Numbered from the stretch's first letter, positions 1 to 6,869 are shown. The stretch is 10,388 bases of DNA from Bacteriovoracaceae bacterium (GCA_947500275.1 CANMSW010000057.1:1-10388), one strand, 5' to 3'. Numbers and translations: made by a program. The notes: a model not told the origin generated them from the letters alone.

Positions 1-813
1 TGGGCTCGGAAACTAGATGGCGTCTACCAAGGGGCCTCTCGCTGGACTCTGCAAGAGCCTTACCTGGAGAGTTATAAGTCACGCGCGACCAAAGATGTTC
101 GCGGCTACTACTACCTGACGCGCGAACCTAACTGGCAGGACACTCTCACGCGTTGGGATGGCCTCGGCTCCAGCGAAAAAGCGCGGCTTCGGCCTTGGAT
201 TCTCAGTATCTGCGTGAATGCCACCCGGGATTCTGTCTTATGTAAAAACAGTCTGACTTCGGCAGAAACGACCGGAACCGTCCTTCAATTCACACAGAGG
301 CACCTCCCGAAAGCGAAAGGCCTTTGGGACTCTTACTTTAAACTCGGGGGCCGCAGAAGTGATATTACTTGGCGTCGCGATAATCCGAATCTCGCTTCAA
401 TGCCCTTCAAGGATCCAAGAGATCCCACAGTGAAACGCTGGCTTCTCAATAACGTCGAGGACGAGTGGCGACTCGATGGATGGACACTCAAGCTCGACTT
501 CAAAAGCCAAACCAACTGGGGCACTGCGGAAGTCGTCTTCATTCCCGGCGCCACTCCCCATGTGAATGGACTCGGTGGAAATACGATCACCATGGATGCC
601 AATCAGGCGCTGGAAGAATATGGCACTCGGTGGACCATTCGCCATGAATTCGGGCACGTTCTGGGTCTGCCCGATTGCTATGTCGAATTTTACGAAGAAG
701 AAAAACAAGTGATGGTGAGCTATCAGCTCGATCTTGGGAACCTCATGTGCTCCCGCCGCGGCAAGCTGCAGAAGATCCACTATGACGAGCTGAAAAGCGC
801 TTATTTCCGATAA
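1..813 (+). CDS. Secreted-type zinc metallopeptidase, metzincin-like (5' partial)
   Basis: The reading frame is open from the first base of the window to the stop at 811-813, so this is the C-terminal 270 residues of a larger protein. A GTG at 214 could be taken as a start but there is no reason to prefer it, because the sequence upstream is protein-like in the same frame. The zinc site is visible as HEFGHVLGLPD: H215, E216, H219, G222 and D225 (numbered from the window start), which is the HExxHxxGxxD form in which Asp replaces the usual third His of metzincins. M249 in NLMC, 24 residues later, fits the Met-turn. C226 and C250 lie close to the active site and could form a disulfide, as could C71 with the Cys about ten residues later, which suggests an exported enzyme. 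A signal peptide would be outside the window. Peptidase activity is a confident inference from the motif; the family within the metzincins and the substrate are unknown. The next gene follows after 22 bp on the same strand. Confidence 0.8.
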   Translation, partial: WARKLDGVYQGASRWTLQEPYLESYKSRATKDVRGYYYLTREPNWQDTLTRWDGLGSSEKARLRPWILSICVNATRDSVLCKNSLTSAETTGTVLQFTQRHLPKAKGLWDSYFKLGGRRSDITWRRDNPNLASMPFKDPRDPTVKRWLLNNVEDEWRLDGWTLKLDFKSQTNWGTAEVVFIPGATPHVNGLGGNTITMDANQALEEYGTRWTIRHEFGHVLGLPDCYVEFYEEEKQVMVSYQLDLGNLMCSRRGKLQKIHYDELKSAYFR

Positions 814-835
814 GAGCGAGAAGCTCGGAGACGCC

Positions 836-1573
836 ATGGTGAATCTGAGTCCACCGGTGACGGGACCCCAACTTGCTGAAGGATGTCCCTGGAGCACGTG
901 GATGCCACCGAACCTCGCGTGGTGCGAAGAACGACTTTGCCAATGGATCGTGACCCCAGCCAATGCTTGGTCCAATCTTGCTTACCTGGTCGCAGCGGCT
1001 TGGATTGCATACGAAGTGAAAAAGCGAAAAGAAAGCGGAGTGCTCAAGCTTTATGCTCCGGCCGCTCTCATCGTCGGAACCAGCTCCTTCATCTATCACG
1101 CTTCTTATACGTTCTTTTTTCAGGTTTTTGACTTCTTCGGGATGTATCTTTTCATTTTTCTGCCACTCGTGACCCAACTGAGGTCTCTGAGCTGGATTGA
1201 AGAAAAAAACACTCTTCCGATCTATATCGGTGGATCTCTTTTCTTCACCGCACTTACAGTTGCTTTTTACTTTCTCGGGGTACCCGCGCAGGCTCTGATC
1301 GCTCTTCTTATTCTGATCATCATCACACTGGAATCGATCCGCCGGAGCAACCGCCGTGCGCAGGCCCTATCATGGAATGGCCACGAGTTTGCGATCGGCC
1401 TCGGATTCCTTGTGAGTGGCGCGGCACTATCAGCACTCGATATTTCCGGAAAATTCTGCGAACCGACCAATCACTGGCTGCAGGGGCACTCGCTCTGGCA
1501 TATTTGCACGGCCATCACTGTGATCTTCGTCTATCGGCATTTCCGATATGAGGCCGTGCAGCGCAGTCAATAA
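836..1573 (+). CDS. CREST-superfamily membrane hydrolase, alkaline ceramidase-like
   Basis: A 245-residue protein with about seven hydrophobic segments (roughly residues 43-61, 70-91, 92-112, 126-149, 151-168, 183-203 and 216-236). It carries the alkaline ceramidase signature: WCE at 29-31 followed by NAWSNLAYL (43-51), then S84xxxH88, D99, and H218xxxH222. The spacings S-4-H, H-11-D and HxxxH match those of the zinc site of eukaryotic alkaline ceramidases as I recall them (S77, H81, D92, H217, H221 in human ACER3). Family members hydrolyse the amide of ceramide or related lipids inside the membrane with a zinc-bound water. The acidic residues that bind calcium in the animal enzymes are only partly kept here. 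A likely ribosome binding site, CGGAGA (826-831), lies 4 nt before the ATG. The gene follows the metallopeptidase by 22 bp and may be co-transcribed with it. Ceramide as substrate is an inference; another N-acyl lipid is possible. Confidence 0.8.
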   Translation: MVNLSPPVTGPQLAEGCPWSTWMPPNLAWCEERLCQWIVTPANAWSNLAYLVAAAWIAYEVKKRKESGVLKLYAPAALIVGTSSFIYHASYTFFFQVFDFFGMYLFIFLPLVTQLRSLSWIEEKNTLPIYIGGSLFFTALTVAFYFLGVPAQALIALLILIIITLESIRRSNRRAQALSWNGHEFAIGLGFLVSGAALSALDISGKFCEPTNHWLQGHSLWHICTAITVIFVYRHFRYEAVQRSQ

Positions 1574-2004
1574 GCAGGAGAAGCGCGACCGCGCAGGGTT
1601 AGCTCCAATTCCTCGCTGCGGCCCGTCCCGGGTTGGGCAGATTTCGTCTGGATCCGGATCTGCCCTGAAAAATCACCCCAAAAGTCCTGAGGAAAGAACT
1701 CGATCTCGAGCGTACACGCCGTGCCTGGCGCGAGGATCCCGGCACACAAGGAGTTCACCGAGAAAACCATATCGTCGCCTTCGAGATGCACGGACTCGAG
1801 AACTTGAGGCGAGGTGCTTGTATTGATCAACTGCACGGGGATTACCGCCAACTCACCCTGTTGAATTTCGCCGAAATCAGCCCAGTTCTGACTCAGAGAG
1901 GTGGAGTTTGCACGGGATGCCCCAAAGGCGACCGTCGTCGACAGTTGACCCATTGCGAAGCAAATGAAGGAAAGGGACAGGAATGTCTTTATTCTTTGAA
2001 ACAT
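1567..2004 (-). CDS. Small secreted protein with one choice-of-anchor D (ASH/Hydin-like) domain
   Basis: A 145-residue protein. Residues 1 to about 29 form a signal peptide: K/R at 4-6, a hydrophobic core (FLSLSFICFAMG), and a likely cleavage near AFGA. The mature part is a single Ig-like beta domain starting at FGEIQQGE with INTSTSPQVL and ending in ELTLRGRA. The pattern CAGILAPGTACTLEIEFFP is the typical Cys-containing loop of choice-of-anchor D domains and probably holds a disulfide. Such domains are usually repeated in long surface proteins, so a free single copy is unusual; it may be a periplasmic or surface accessory protein. No clear Shine-Dalgarno precedes the ATG. The gene is divergent from imuB (102 bp between starts) and its end overlaps the ceramidase stop by 7 bp. 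Function is unknown. Confidence 0.8.
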   Translation of the reverse strand: MFQRIKTFLSLSFICFAMGQLSTTVAFGASRANSTSLSQNWADFGEIQQGELAVIPVQLINTSTSPQVLESVHLEGDDMVFSVNSLCAGILAPGTACTLEIEFFPQDFWGDFSGQIRIQTKSAQPGTGRSEELELTLRGRASPAY

Positions 2005-2068
2005 GAGGACTTAATGCGCTGAGTCAACATGCAGGTCCACACCAATTTAGCCGCATAACACCCGATGA

Positions 2069-2097
2069 TAGACTTACGCACAACCTACGCATAAAAT
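2069..2097 (+). promoter_or_regulatory. Putative imuB promoter
   Basis: TAGACT (2069-2074), 17 bp, TAAAAT (2092-2097). The predicted transcription start lies about 0-3 nt before the imuB ATG at 2107, and no Shine-Dalgarno is present, so the message is probably leaderless. The -35 resembles TTGACA at four of six positions (TnGACn), and the dnaE2 promoter is built the same way. Prediction by eye only. Confidence 0.55.
2074..2095 (+). promoter_or_regulatory. Tandem 11-bp repeat, putative operator of imuB
   Basis: Two head-to-tail 11-bp units, TTACGCACAAC (2074-2084) and CTACGCATAAA (2085-2095), fill the spacer between the proposed -35 and -10. A period of 11 bp places both units on the same face of the helix, as expected for two protomers bound in tandem. 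The position would suit a repressor. A near copy lies at the same place in the dnaE2 promoter. A single weaker unit, CCGCATAAC, occurs at 2051-2059. Confidence 0.6.
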
Positions 2098-2106
2098 CAT
2101 CCCTAG

Positions 2107-3555
2107 ATGTTGACCCTCGGGAATCGCCCCTCAGCCAGAACTCTCTGCTTGCACTACCCTCACCCGCTCCCCAAAGAGCGCTTTGAAGCGTTTGCCGAAA
2201 CGTGTTTGGAATTTACTCCACAGCTCGCCCTTCGTGAAACGAACAGTGTTTTCATCGAGTTTTCAGGCTCACTCAATCTCTTCAGTGAAGAGTCGCTCCC
2301 GATCAAGGTTCGCGAAAAAGCACTCCGGTTCGGAATCCCCCATCCCCGAATTGCCATTGCTGATGATCCAGGCACAGCCCTCGCGCTTGCGAAACACTCC
2401 ATCACCGGCGTGACCTCCGCAACCCTCACGGTTCCTCGGGGAACCCCACGGCTCGAAACCTTAGCAGCCCTTCCTCTTGAGGCCCTTCACGATCTCACTC
2501 ACCCGTTTTTTGACCCGGAGGAAGCGAAAGACCTCCAAGGGCGCGATCGCATCGCACGCGTGTTAGAACTGCTGCGAAAGCTCGGGCTCAGAACCCTCGA
2601 GGATTTTGCGCGCCTTCCCGCACGTCAACTACCCGCACGTTTTGGCCGCGAAGGAGCTGAGCTTTCCCTTCAACTGCGAAACCCCCTGCCTACCTTGTGG
2701 CCCGTGTGGGCCCCGCCCGAATTCATCCAGGAACGGTTCGAGATCGACTCGGCAGATCCGCTCACCCTGAGTGGCTGTGGGGATCTCGGAGGTCTCCTGG
2801 AGGCGCTAAAGATCCCATTAGAACGGGCTTGTGAACGATTGCGCGTTCGAGGACTTAAGGCCGCGCGACTGAAAATCACTCTCACACCTGATATCGACAC
2901 TCCTCGAGAATGGTCCTTTGCTCTCCCTGTTCCCCAGGGCTCAACCGGAAGCATCCTTCCCCTCATTCGGGATCGGATGGATGCAGAGCTTCAGCGGCAG
3001 CCTTTCGAATCGACGATCTCAACCCTCGACCTCACAGTCGATGAAACCGCTCCGGGAGGAGGCGCTCAACGCGACTTCTTCTCGAAGAAGGAGGAAGCGA
3101 CGGAGGCCTGGGAAGGACTACTCGGGCGACTCACTCTCAGGCTCGGCGAATCGAATGTTTATCGAGCAAGCTTGGAGAACTCGCACCGCCCAGAAGAAGC
3201 CTGGTCACGTCAAAGTAGGCCCGACCCAAATTATATCAATTCGCTATCTCCTGTAAGCACTGGGACGTCTCTGCGACCGACCAAGCTATTGCAAGAACCC
3301 CTTGAACTCAGAACTCACACTGACCATCAGGGCAAGGCTTGGCTGTATCCAGCCGCACCGAACGTGCCCGCAGTCTTTAAGCGAAACTGGATGGTCCAGA
3401 GAAAGACGGGCCCCGAGCGAATCACCGGCGAGTGGTGGAAGCGGGACTCGCTCTTAGCGCGGGACTATTATCGGATCGAAACCCAGAACCCTGCGGAAGT
3501 GCTTTGGGTTTTTATGACCCCAGACCGTAAATTCTATCTACACGGCTTTTTTTAA
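2107..3555 (+). CDS. imuB: ImuB-type Y-family polymerase homologue (mutasome adaptor)
   Basis: 482 residues. ImuB is a non-catalytic Y-family relative that couples DnaE2 to the sliding clamp during translesion synthesis. The start is fixed by an in-frame TAG directly before the ATG (2104-2106). IEFSGSLNLF (50-59) matches the LDVTG-x-LF strand of the family; where active Y polymerases have the Asp-Glu pair, this protein has N46 and S47, so it should be inactive. Residues from about 170 to 310 correspond to the thumb and little-finger region. QRDFF (321-325) sits where ImuB proteins carry their clamp-binding pentapeptide (QLxLF type). The last 48 residues (435-482, GPERITGEWW, RDYYRIE, LWVF, FYLHGFF) are the typical ImuB C-terminus. 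The N-terminus is short: ARTLCLHYP runs almost straight into the helix before FTPQLAL, so about 60-70 residues of the usual first palm segment appear to be missing. dnaE2 follows after 52 bp; imuA is absent from the window. Confidence 0.9.
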   Translation: MLTLGNRPSARTLCLHYPHPLPKERFEAFAETCLEFTPQLALRETNSVFIEFSGSLNLFSEESLPIKVREKALRFGIPHPRIAIADDPGTALALAKHSITGVTSATLTVPRGTPRLETLAALPLEALHDLTHPFFDPEEAKDLQGRDRIARVLELLRKLGLRTLEDFARLPARQLPARFGREGAELSLQLRNPLPTLWPVWAPPEFIQERFEIDSADPLTLSGCGDLGGLLEALKIPLERACERLRVRGLKAARLKITLTPDIDTPREWSFALPVPQGSTGSILPLIRDRMDAELQRQPFESTISTLDLTVDETAPGGGAQRDFFSKKEEATEAWEGLLGRLTLRLGESNVYRASLENSHRPEEAWSRQSRPDPNYINSLSPVSTGTSLRPTKLLQEPLELRTHTDHQGKAWLYPAAPNVPAVFKRNWMVQRKTGPERITGEWWKRDSLLARDYYRIETQNPAEVLWVFMTPDRKFYLHGFF

Positions 3556-3572
3556 GCTTCGAAATCACCCGC

Positions 3573-3601
3573 TCGACTTACGCATAACTTACGCCTATGC
3601 T
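3573..3601 (+). promoter_or_regulatory. Putative dnaE2 promoter
   Basis: TCGACT (3573-3578), 17 bp, TATGCT (3596-3601). The expected start point falls at or next to the A of the dnaE2 ATG (3608), giving a leaderless message; there is no Shine-Dalgarno. Spacer length and hexamer type equal those of the imuB promoter. It lies in the 52-bp gap after imuB, so dnaE2 can be expressed on its own as well as by read-through. Confidence 0.55.
3578..3599 (+). promoter_or_regulatory. Tandem 11-bp repeat, putative operator of dnaE2
   Basis: Units TTACGCATAAC (3578-3588) and TTACGCCTATG (3589-3599). With the two bases before it, the core GACTTACGCAYAACYTACGC agrees with the imuB operator at 18 of 20 positions, and both begin 18 bp before the -10 hexamer. 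Conservation of sequence and position at two promoters of one pathway argues for a shared regulator. Confidence 0.65.
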
Positions 3602-3607
3602 TCATTC

Positions 3608-6600
3608 ATGGCCGCTCGCCCGTTCGCCGAACTCCTCTGCCGATCGCATTGGTCCTTCTTAGAAGGTGCCTCACGCCCTGCCGAACTGATCAAACGTGGA
3701 TCAGAGCTTGGCCTCCATGCGCTCGGCATCACCGATCGAAACGGCGTGTATGGAATCCCTAAAGCTTACCGCGCTTTACGCGAAACCCCTCAAGGCAAGC
3801 TCATCTGTGGAGCCGAGGTCACGCTCACCGATCACGTACCCATTGCCTTCCTCGCGCGAAATCGAGCTGGCTGGGGACTGCTCTGTCGTATTCTAACGGC
3901 CGCGCACGCGGGTAAGCCGAAAGGCGAAGCGTCGTTGAGTTTTTCCGAGCTGTGTCTACTCCTCGAATCACCTGCATCAGAAGGGCTGATCTGTATTCCA
4001 CGCGATCCGCTCTTAGCGGAGATCGAAAGAAAATGGGCCGATTACCACTCGCTCCGCGAACGCTTTGGAAAAGAGCGCATCGCTATTCCCATATCACGCG
4101 TTCTCGACGGAAAAGACGAAGCCCGTACTTTGAGCGCCCGCGAGCTTTCGGAGCAGTGGGACATTCCCCTTCTCGCAACCAATGATGTCCACTTTCACAC
4201 CATTGAACGAAGACCCGTTCAGGATGCTTTCGCCTCCCTGAGGCACGGAACCTCTGTTTTAAAGGCGGGCGCTCATCTTTTTCAGAATGCGGAACGCTAT
4301 TTAAAATCCCCGGAGCAAATGGAGAAGCTCTTCCACGACCTCCCAGAAGCTCTCGACACTTCGGTGAGGCTCGCAGAGCTCTGCACTTTTTCCCCTTCCG
4401 AGCTTCGATATCAATACCCCTCCGAGTGGATTCCCAAGGGTGAGAGCGCTCAAAGCTGGCTTACGACACTCACATGGCAAGGAGCTGAGAAGCGCTACCC
4501 CACGGGAATCCCAAGCGATGTGCGCCAACAGCTCGACCATGAACTTTCCCTCATTCAACAAATGAACTTCGCAGACTACTTCCTGACTATTTGGGAAATC
4601 GTCGAATTTGCGCGTTCGAAAAACATCATTTGCCAGGGCCGTGGCTCTGCCGCGAATTCATCCGTTTGCTGGTGTTTAGGAATTACAGCGATTGACCCCG
4701 TCCGGATGGGGCTCTTGTTTGAGCGCTTCATTTCCACCGAGAGAGGAGAACCACCGGATATTGACGTCGACTTCGAGCACGAGCGTCGCGAGGAAGTCAT
4801 TCAACACATTTACGAAAAATATGGCCGCGATCGTGCTGCTATGGTGTCAGCAGTCGTGACTTATCAGCCAAAACTTGCGCGACGTGAGATCACGAAAGCG
4901 CTCGAGCTCCCTCTAAACACTCAGGATCCACTTGCACTCAGACTGATGGAGGAAATCGACGGATTTCCCCGCCACCTTTCGATTCACTCGGGAGGCTTCA
5001 CCCTTTCAAAAGATCCACTCATTGAGACAGTGCCAGTTGAGCCCGCTCGAATGGAGGGGCGCTCCATCGTTCAATGGGACAAAGAAGATTTAGAAACGAT
5101 CGGCTTACTGAAAGTAGATATCTTGGCACTGGGAATGCTGAGCGCCCTGCATCGCACTCTCGACTTCGTCAATTCACGAAGAGACGATCGAACCGCACCC
5201 CTGACTCTTGCAAATATTCCAGCCGAAGACGCGGCTACTTATGAAATGATTCGTCAGGCGGATACCGTGGGCACCTTCCAAATCGAGTCACGGGCCCAAA
5301 TGAGCATGTTGCCTCGCCTTCAGCCCAAAACATTTTATGATCTCGTCGTTCAAGTCGCAATTGTCCGACCAGGACCTATTCAAGGTGGAATGGTTCATCC
5401 TTACCTGCGACGCCGTAGGGGAATCGAAGCCCCCGACCTTCCAGATCCTCGACTTGAACCGATCCTTTCAAAAACACTGGGAGTGCCGCTTTTCCAAGAG
5501 CAGGTGATGAAAATTGCGATTGTGATGGCAGACTTCACGCCTGGCGAGGCCGATGAACTGCGACGGGCAATCGGTGCGTGGAGGTCGACGGGATCCATCA
5601 CAAAAATGGGAATCAAGCTGATGGACGGGCTCAGACGAAATGGGCTTCCACAAGAGTTTGCCGAGCGGATCTTTCAGCAGATTCAGGGCTTCGCGCAGTA
5701 CGGTTTTCCTGAGTCCCACGCTGCTTCATTCGCTCTCATCGCTTACGCCTCCGCATGGCTGAAGCGCCATTACCCGGCAGAGTTTTGCGCGGCCCTGATC
5801 AATAGCCAACCGATGGGGTTCTACGCTCCCCACACGTTACTCGACGACGCAAAACGGCATGGAGTACAAGCACTCCCCCCGGATCCGAGGTCATCAAACT
5901 GGGACTGCTCACTCACGGAGGAAGGCGCCATTCGCGTTGGGCTCCGCACTCTTCACGGAGTTCGCGAGGAACATGTTCGGGCAATGGAACGCGCTCGTGA
6001 AGAGAAGGCTTTTGTCTCACTTCGAGACTTCCTCCAGCGCACTCAACTCCCGCAGCTCGTCCTTCACCGAATGGCGATGGGGGATTTTTTCCGCTGTTTT
6101 GGCCTCGATCAACGGCATGCTCTTTGGGAAATTCTCGCTTTCGATTTTGCAGAGCGCGAAGGAAGAGGTGAAGAGCTCGATGCTGCCTTTACGTCGCAGA
6201 AAAAAGGCGGGAAACAACTGCACCTGAACTGGAACTCAGGACCTAACCCTCATTTACAGTTAGCGCTCTTTCAGGGGCTGGATCGTTTCGAAACCCTTCA
6301 GCAGGATTATGCCGCCTATAGTCTCTCGACCCGCGGGCACCCCATGAGTGCCCTCCGGCAAAGACTCGGCGACCGTCTTCCTCCCACCCAAGCGATCGAT
6401 ATCAAATATTCCTCTGCGAGCGGGAAAGGAAAGAGTATCGAAACAGCAGGACTCATCATTATTCTGCAGCGCCCAGGGACTGCAAAGGGAGTGGCTTTCG
6501 CAACGTTAGAAGATGAGACCGGATTTATCGATATCGTCTTTCACGAAGAAACTTACGAAAAGTACCGGGAGACGCTTCTGTCGAATTCCTTCGTTTGTGT

Positions 6601-6790
6601 CCAAGGAATCCTTCAGCGCGATGGCCAAGCCGTAAGCCTACTCGTTAAAAAACTGGAAGGGATTCCGATTTGGAGCGTGGGGAACTCCGAGCAACTCGCC
6701 CCCGAAAGCCCGGGCTCTTACGTGACCCGCTCGAACGCAAACCGCGCGGCTGCCTCGCCTGCTTTGACTCCGGTTGATACTGCACCCTGA
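3608..6790 (+). CDS. dnaE2: Error-prone DNA polymerase III alpha subunit DnaE2
   Basis: 1060 residues, the normal length for DnaE2, the C-family polymerase that performs mutagenic lesion bypass with ImuB. The N-terminal PHP domain (about 5-210) begins FAELLCRSHWSFLEGAS, with GITDRNGVYG and ATNDVHFH typical of the family. The catalytic acidic residues are present: PDIDVDF gives D384 and D386, and LLKVDILALG gives D504 (equivalent to E. coli D401, D403 and D555), so it should be an active polymerase. The fingers region carries QEQVMKIAIVMADFTPGEAD and GFPESHAASFALIAY. A C-terminal OB fold (about 944-1016) includes LQRPGTAKGVAF and TLEDETGFIDIVF. The last 30 residues (1031-1060) are not typical of DnaE2: they are encoded by the left copy of a 172-bp direct repeat and lie antisense to a duplicated flavoprotein gene end. 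The start at 3608 has no ribosome binding site and fits leaderless translation. Confidence 0.95.
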   Translation: MAARPFAELLCRSHWSFLEGASRPAELIKRGSELGLHALGITDRNGVYGIPKAYRALRETPQGKLICGAEVTLTDHVPIAFLARNRAGWGLLCRILTAAHAGKPKGEASLSFSELCLLLESPASEGLICIPRDPLLAEIERKWADYHSLRERFGKERIAIPISRVLDGKDEARTLSARELSEQWDIPLLATNDVHFHTIERRPVQDAFASLRHGTSVLKAGAHLFQNAERYLKSPEQMEKLFHDLPEALDTSVRLAELCTFSPSELRYQYPSEWIPKGESAQSWLTTLTWQGAEKRYPTGIPSDVRQQLDHELSLIQQMNFADYFLTIWEIVEFARSKNIICQGRGSAANSSVCWCLGITAIDPVRMGLLFERFISTERGEPPDIDVDFEHERREEVIQHIYEKYGRDRAAMVSAVVTYQPKLARREITKALELPLNTQDPLALRLMEEIDGFPRHLSIHSGGFTLSKDPLIETVPVEPARMEGRSIVQWDKEDLETIGLLKVDILALGMLSALHRTLDFVNSRRDDRTAPLTLANIPAEDAATYEMIRQADTVGTFQIESRAQMSMLPRLQPKTFYDLVVQVAIVRPGPIQGGMVHPYLRRRRGIEAPDLPDPRLEPILSKTLGVPLFQEQVMKIAIVMADFTPGEADELRRAIGAWRSTGSITKMGIKLMDGLRRNGLPQEFAERIFQQIQGFAQYGFPESHAASFALIAYASAWLKRHYPAEFCAALINSQPMGFYAPHTLLDDAKRHGVQALPPDPRSSNWDCSLTEEGAIRVGLRTLHGVREEHVRAMERAREEKAFVSLRDFLQRTQLPQLVLHRMAMGDFFRCFGLDQRHALWEILAFDFAEREGRGEELDAAFTSQKKGGKQLHLNWNSGPNPHLQLALFQGLDRFETLQQDYAAYSLSTRGHPMSALRQRLGDRLPPTQAIDIKYSSASGKGKSIETAGLIIILQRPGTAKGVAFATLEDETGFIDIVFHEETYEKYRETLLSNSFVCVQGILQRDGQAVSLLVKKLEGIPIWSVGNSEQLAPESPGSYVTRSNANRAAASPALTPVDTAP

Positions 6791-6869
6791 ATCAAAAAGC
6801 CCCCAGTCGGAGCGTCCCAATCCAGCATTTCTCCGGCACAGAAGACAGGCATTTTCTTCAGCATGAGAG
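6698..6869. repeat. Direct repeat, left copy (172 bp), flanking the HEPN/MNT cassette
   Basis: It matches 7784-7958 at an offset of 1086 bp. The match starts abruptly at 6698, has one substitution at 6735 (A against G), then is identical for 112 bp (6736-6847), then lacks 3 bp and has two more substitutions before similarity stops after 6869. It covers the last 30 codons plus stop of dnaE2 and a copy of the final ~50 codons of the flavoprotein gene on the other strand. Confidence 0.95.
6718..6869 (-). pseudogene. Duplicated 3' fragment of the flavoprotein gene
   Basis: Read on the minus strand, this segment encodes the last ~50 residues of the flavoprotein at 7804-9012 (from LMLKK through CAGEMLDWDAPTGGFL to ERVT and its TAA at 6718-6720). 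The frame is intact but there is no start and nothing of the rest of the gene. Compared with the full gene it has one in-frame codon deletion (Gly lost after Pro), Val to Met, Leu to Phe and one synonymous change. It overlaps the end of dnaE2 in antisense over 6718-6790. Confidence 0.85.

Noticed and set aside
214..216. GTG at 214 as start of the metallopeptidase
   Set aside because: The frame is open and protein-like to base 1, so the start is probably outside the window.
397..975. Long minus-strand ORF of 192 codons opposite the metallopeptidase and ceramidase genes
   Set aside because: It spans two well-supported plus-strand genes and their gap, with no recognisable domain; antisense shadow.
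2022..2027. Minus-strand TTGACT as -35 for the choice-of-anchor D gene
   Set aside because: A -10 at the proper distance would overlap the start codon, so the transcript would begin inside the gene.
2040..2106. Standard LexA box near imuB
   Set aside because: No CTG-N10-CAG, GAAC-N4-GTTC, GTTC-N7-GTTC or TTAC-N3-GTAA is present; only the TTACGC tandem repeat is seen.
5743..5756. Further copy of the TTACGC operator inside dnaE2
   Set aside because: CTTACGCC occurs singly within coding sequence without a second unit 11 bp away; likely chance. TTACGTGACC in the direct repeats is also unrelated.
6707..6716. AGCCCGGGCT palindrome in both repeat copies, as a terminator
   Set aside because: It has no loop and no U-tract, and in the left copy it lies inside dnaE2 coding sequence. 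It may be chance.
6638..6820. 60-residue minus-strand ORF occurring almost identically at 7724-7906
   Set aside because: It is in a different frame from the flavoprotein fragment and repeats only because the DNA is duplicated; it is a shadow ORF.
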